A stretch of 6,186 bases of DNA from Parcubacteria group bacterium CG11_big_fil_rev_8_21_14_0_20_41_14 (lineage in GTDB: Bacteria > Patescibacteriota > Patescibacteriia > UBA2169), in NCBI GenBank assembly GCA_002787075.1, contig PCVT01000041.1, positions 1 to 6,186 of the forward strand, in the 5' to 3' direction. The first letter of the stretch is position 1; each line of letters starts with the position of its first letter. The notes beneath the pieces are model-generated. The model searched no databases, was not told the DNA's origin, and was given only the letters and a program-made list of their open reading frames with translations. Below, piece after piece: positions 5,994 to 6,186 of the stretch. The position numbers were made by a program, and so were the translations under genes.

Positions 5994-6043
5994 AAAATCC
6001 GTCAGTAAAACGGATTTCAGGCCACTTTACCGACTCCATCCGC
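5991..6043 (-). promoter_or_regulatory. Upstream terminator-like hairpin with competing antiterminator pairings
   Basis: On the minus strand AAATCCGT (6017-6010) pairs perfectly with ACGGATTT (6002-5995) and runs into seven T (5997-5991), which is the form of an intrinsic terminator. Two alternative pairings would break it: CGGAT (6042-6038) with ATCCG (6015-6011), and TCGGTAAA (6033-6026) with TTTACTGA (6009-6002). It could be a second attenuator in the leader, or part of an unusual stem I/II region of the T-box. Confidence 0.5.
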
Positions 6044-6118
6044 TAAAAAAGCAGACGACATCAGCTAGACCATGGTTACGGGGTCTGCCGGATCTACACT
6101 AACGCATAGACCATCTCA

Positions 6119-6156
6119 GTGCGCCCAATCCTCTGCGTAAAGCGCAAAGGACGCAC
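6119..6156 (-). other. 5' hairpin of the T-box leader
   Basis: GTGCG (6156-6152) pairs with CGCAC (6123-6119), and CCTTTGCG (6150-6143) with CGCAGAGG (6137-6130), loop CTTTA. There is an asymmetric internal bulge ATTGGG (6129-6124) on the 3' side that contains a TGG triplet. It begins at the predicted transcription start. Confidence 0.55.
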
Positions 6157-6163
6157 ATCATAG

Positions 6164-6169
6164 ATTTTA
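6164..6169 (-). promoter_or_regulatory. Possible -10 box for the T-box leader
   Basis: TAAAAT on the minus strand would start transcription near 6157, exactly where the first hairpin begins. The matching -35 box would lie just beyond the window edge (about 6187-6192), so the promoter is only half visible. Confidence 0.4.
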
Positions 6170-6186
6170 GAATTGTTAAACTAAAG

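Larger units (their letters stand above)
5827..6157 (-). promoter_or_regulatory. T-box riboswitch leader of the TrpRS-like gene
   Basis: T-box leaders let an uncharged tRNA stabilise an antiterminator and so switch on an aaRS or amino acid gene. The T-box core AAGG-TGGTACC-ACGG is at 5905-5891, with the tRNA-end-binding TGGT at 5901-5898. ACGG pairs with CCGT (5880-5877) and AAGG with CCTT (5876-5873), forming the standard bulged antiterminator. The competing terminator CCCGTCCT (5881-5874) with AGGACGGG (5846-5839) extends through GCATAATT/AATTATGC and ends in ATTTTTGTTTTT (5838-5827). N = T predicts a tRNA with discriminator A. A stem III-like hairpin covers 5993-5939. I could not find a canonical stem I with AGTA/GAA loop-E strands and a specifier codon, so the cognate amino acid is open; Trp would be expected from the gene. 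Confidence 0.85.

Noticed and set aside
5866..6102. Plus-strand open frame of 78 codons across the T-box region
   Set aside because: It lies antisense to a structured leader, has no ribosome binding site, and its composition is not protein-like.
6096..6162. A short minus-strand frame (ATG ATG ... one Trp codon ... TAG) at the start of the T-box leader as an attenuator peptide
   Set aside because: It has no ribosome binding site and only one Trp codon, and the region is better explained by RNA hairpins.
1..6186. CRISPR arrays, rRNA genes, further tRNAs, replication origin
   Set aside because: No regularly spaced repeats, rRNA-like segments, second cloverleaf or origin-type repeats were seen on either strand.

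Overview
The window looks like a bacterial chromosome segment of moderate-to-low GC with sigma70-type promoters, AAGGAG-type ribosome binding sites and intrinsic terminators. The IS481-like transposase style and the compact, convergently terminated genes remind me of Patescibacteria (CPR) genomes. That placement is a weak inference: no rRNA or ribosomal protein is present to test it. TGA is used as a stop, so the code appears standard.

Layout from left to right: (1) positions 1-984, plus strand, hold the 3' part of an IS481/IS3-type DDE transposase that is cut by the window edge, followed at about 990-1023 by what looks like the right end of the element. (2) Positions 1018-3392, plus strand, are a probable two-gene operon: tyrosyl-tRNA synthetase (tyrS), then a prephenate dehydratase (pheA-like) with an ACT domain, closed by an intrinsic terminator. 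The promoter appears to use a -35 box at the very end of the insertion sequence. (3) Positions 3394-4509, minus strand, are a single gene with its own near-consensus promoter and terminator. It encodes an AroG-type DAHP synthase homologue that has lost most active-site motifs. (4) Positions 4583-4670, plus strand, are tRNA-Tyr(GTA) with its own terminator. (5) Positions 4801-6164, minus strand, are a second single-gene unit. A leader of about 390 nt carries an unmistakable T-box antiterminator/terminator, preceded by a second terminator-like hairpin. The gene encodes a tryptophanyl-tRNA synthetase homologue in which the HIGH motif is ruined and KMSKS is deleted, while the Trp-pocket Asp and the GxDQ motif remain. 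Its last ~38 codons look frameshifted.

Everything except the transposase belongs to aromatic amino acid biology: charging of Tyr, the first step and a late step of aromatic synthesis, a Trp synthetase relative, tRNA-Tyr and a tRNA-sensing T-box. The two paralogues that look catalytically dead keep intact promoters, ribosome binding sites, reading frames over most of their length, and terminators. They therefore do not look like simple decay. My leading inference is that they are repurposed ligand-binding or regulatory proteins derived from an aromatic pathway enzyme and an aaRS. No function is demonstrated by the sequence alone.
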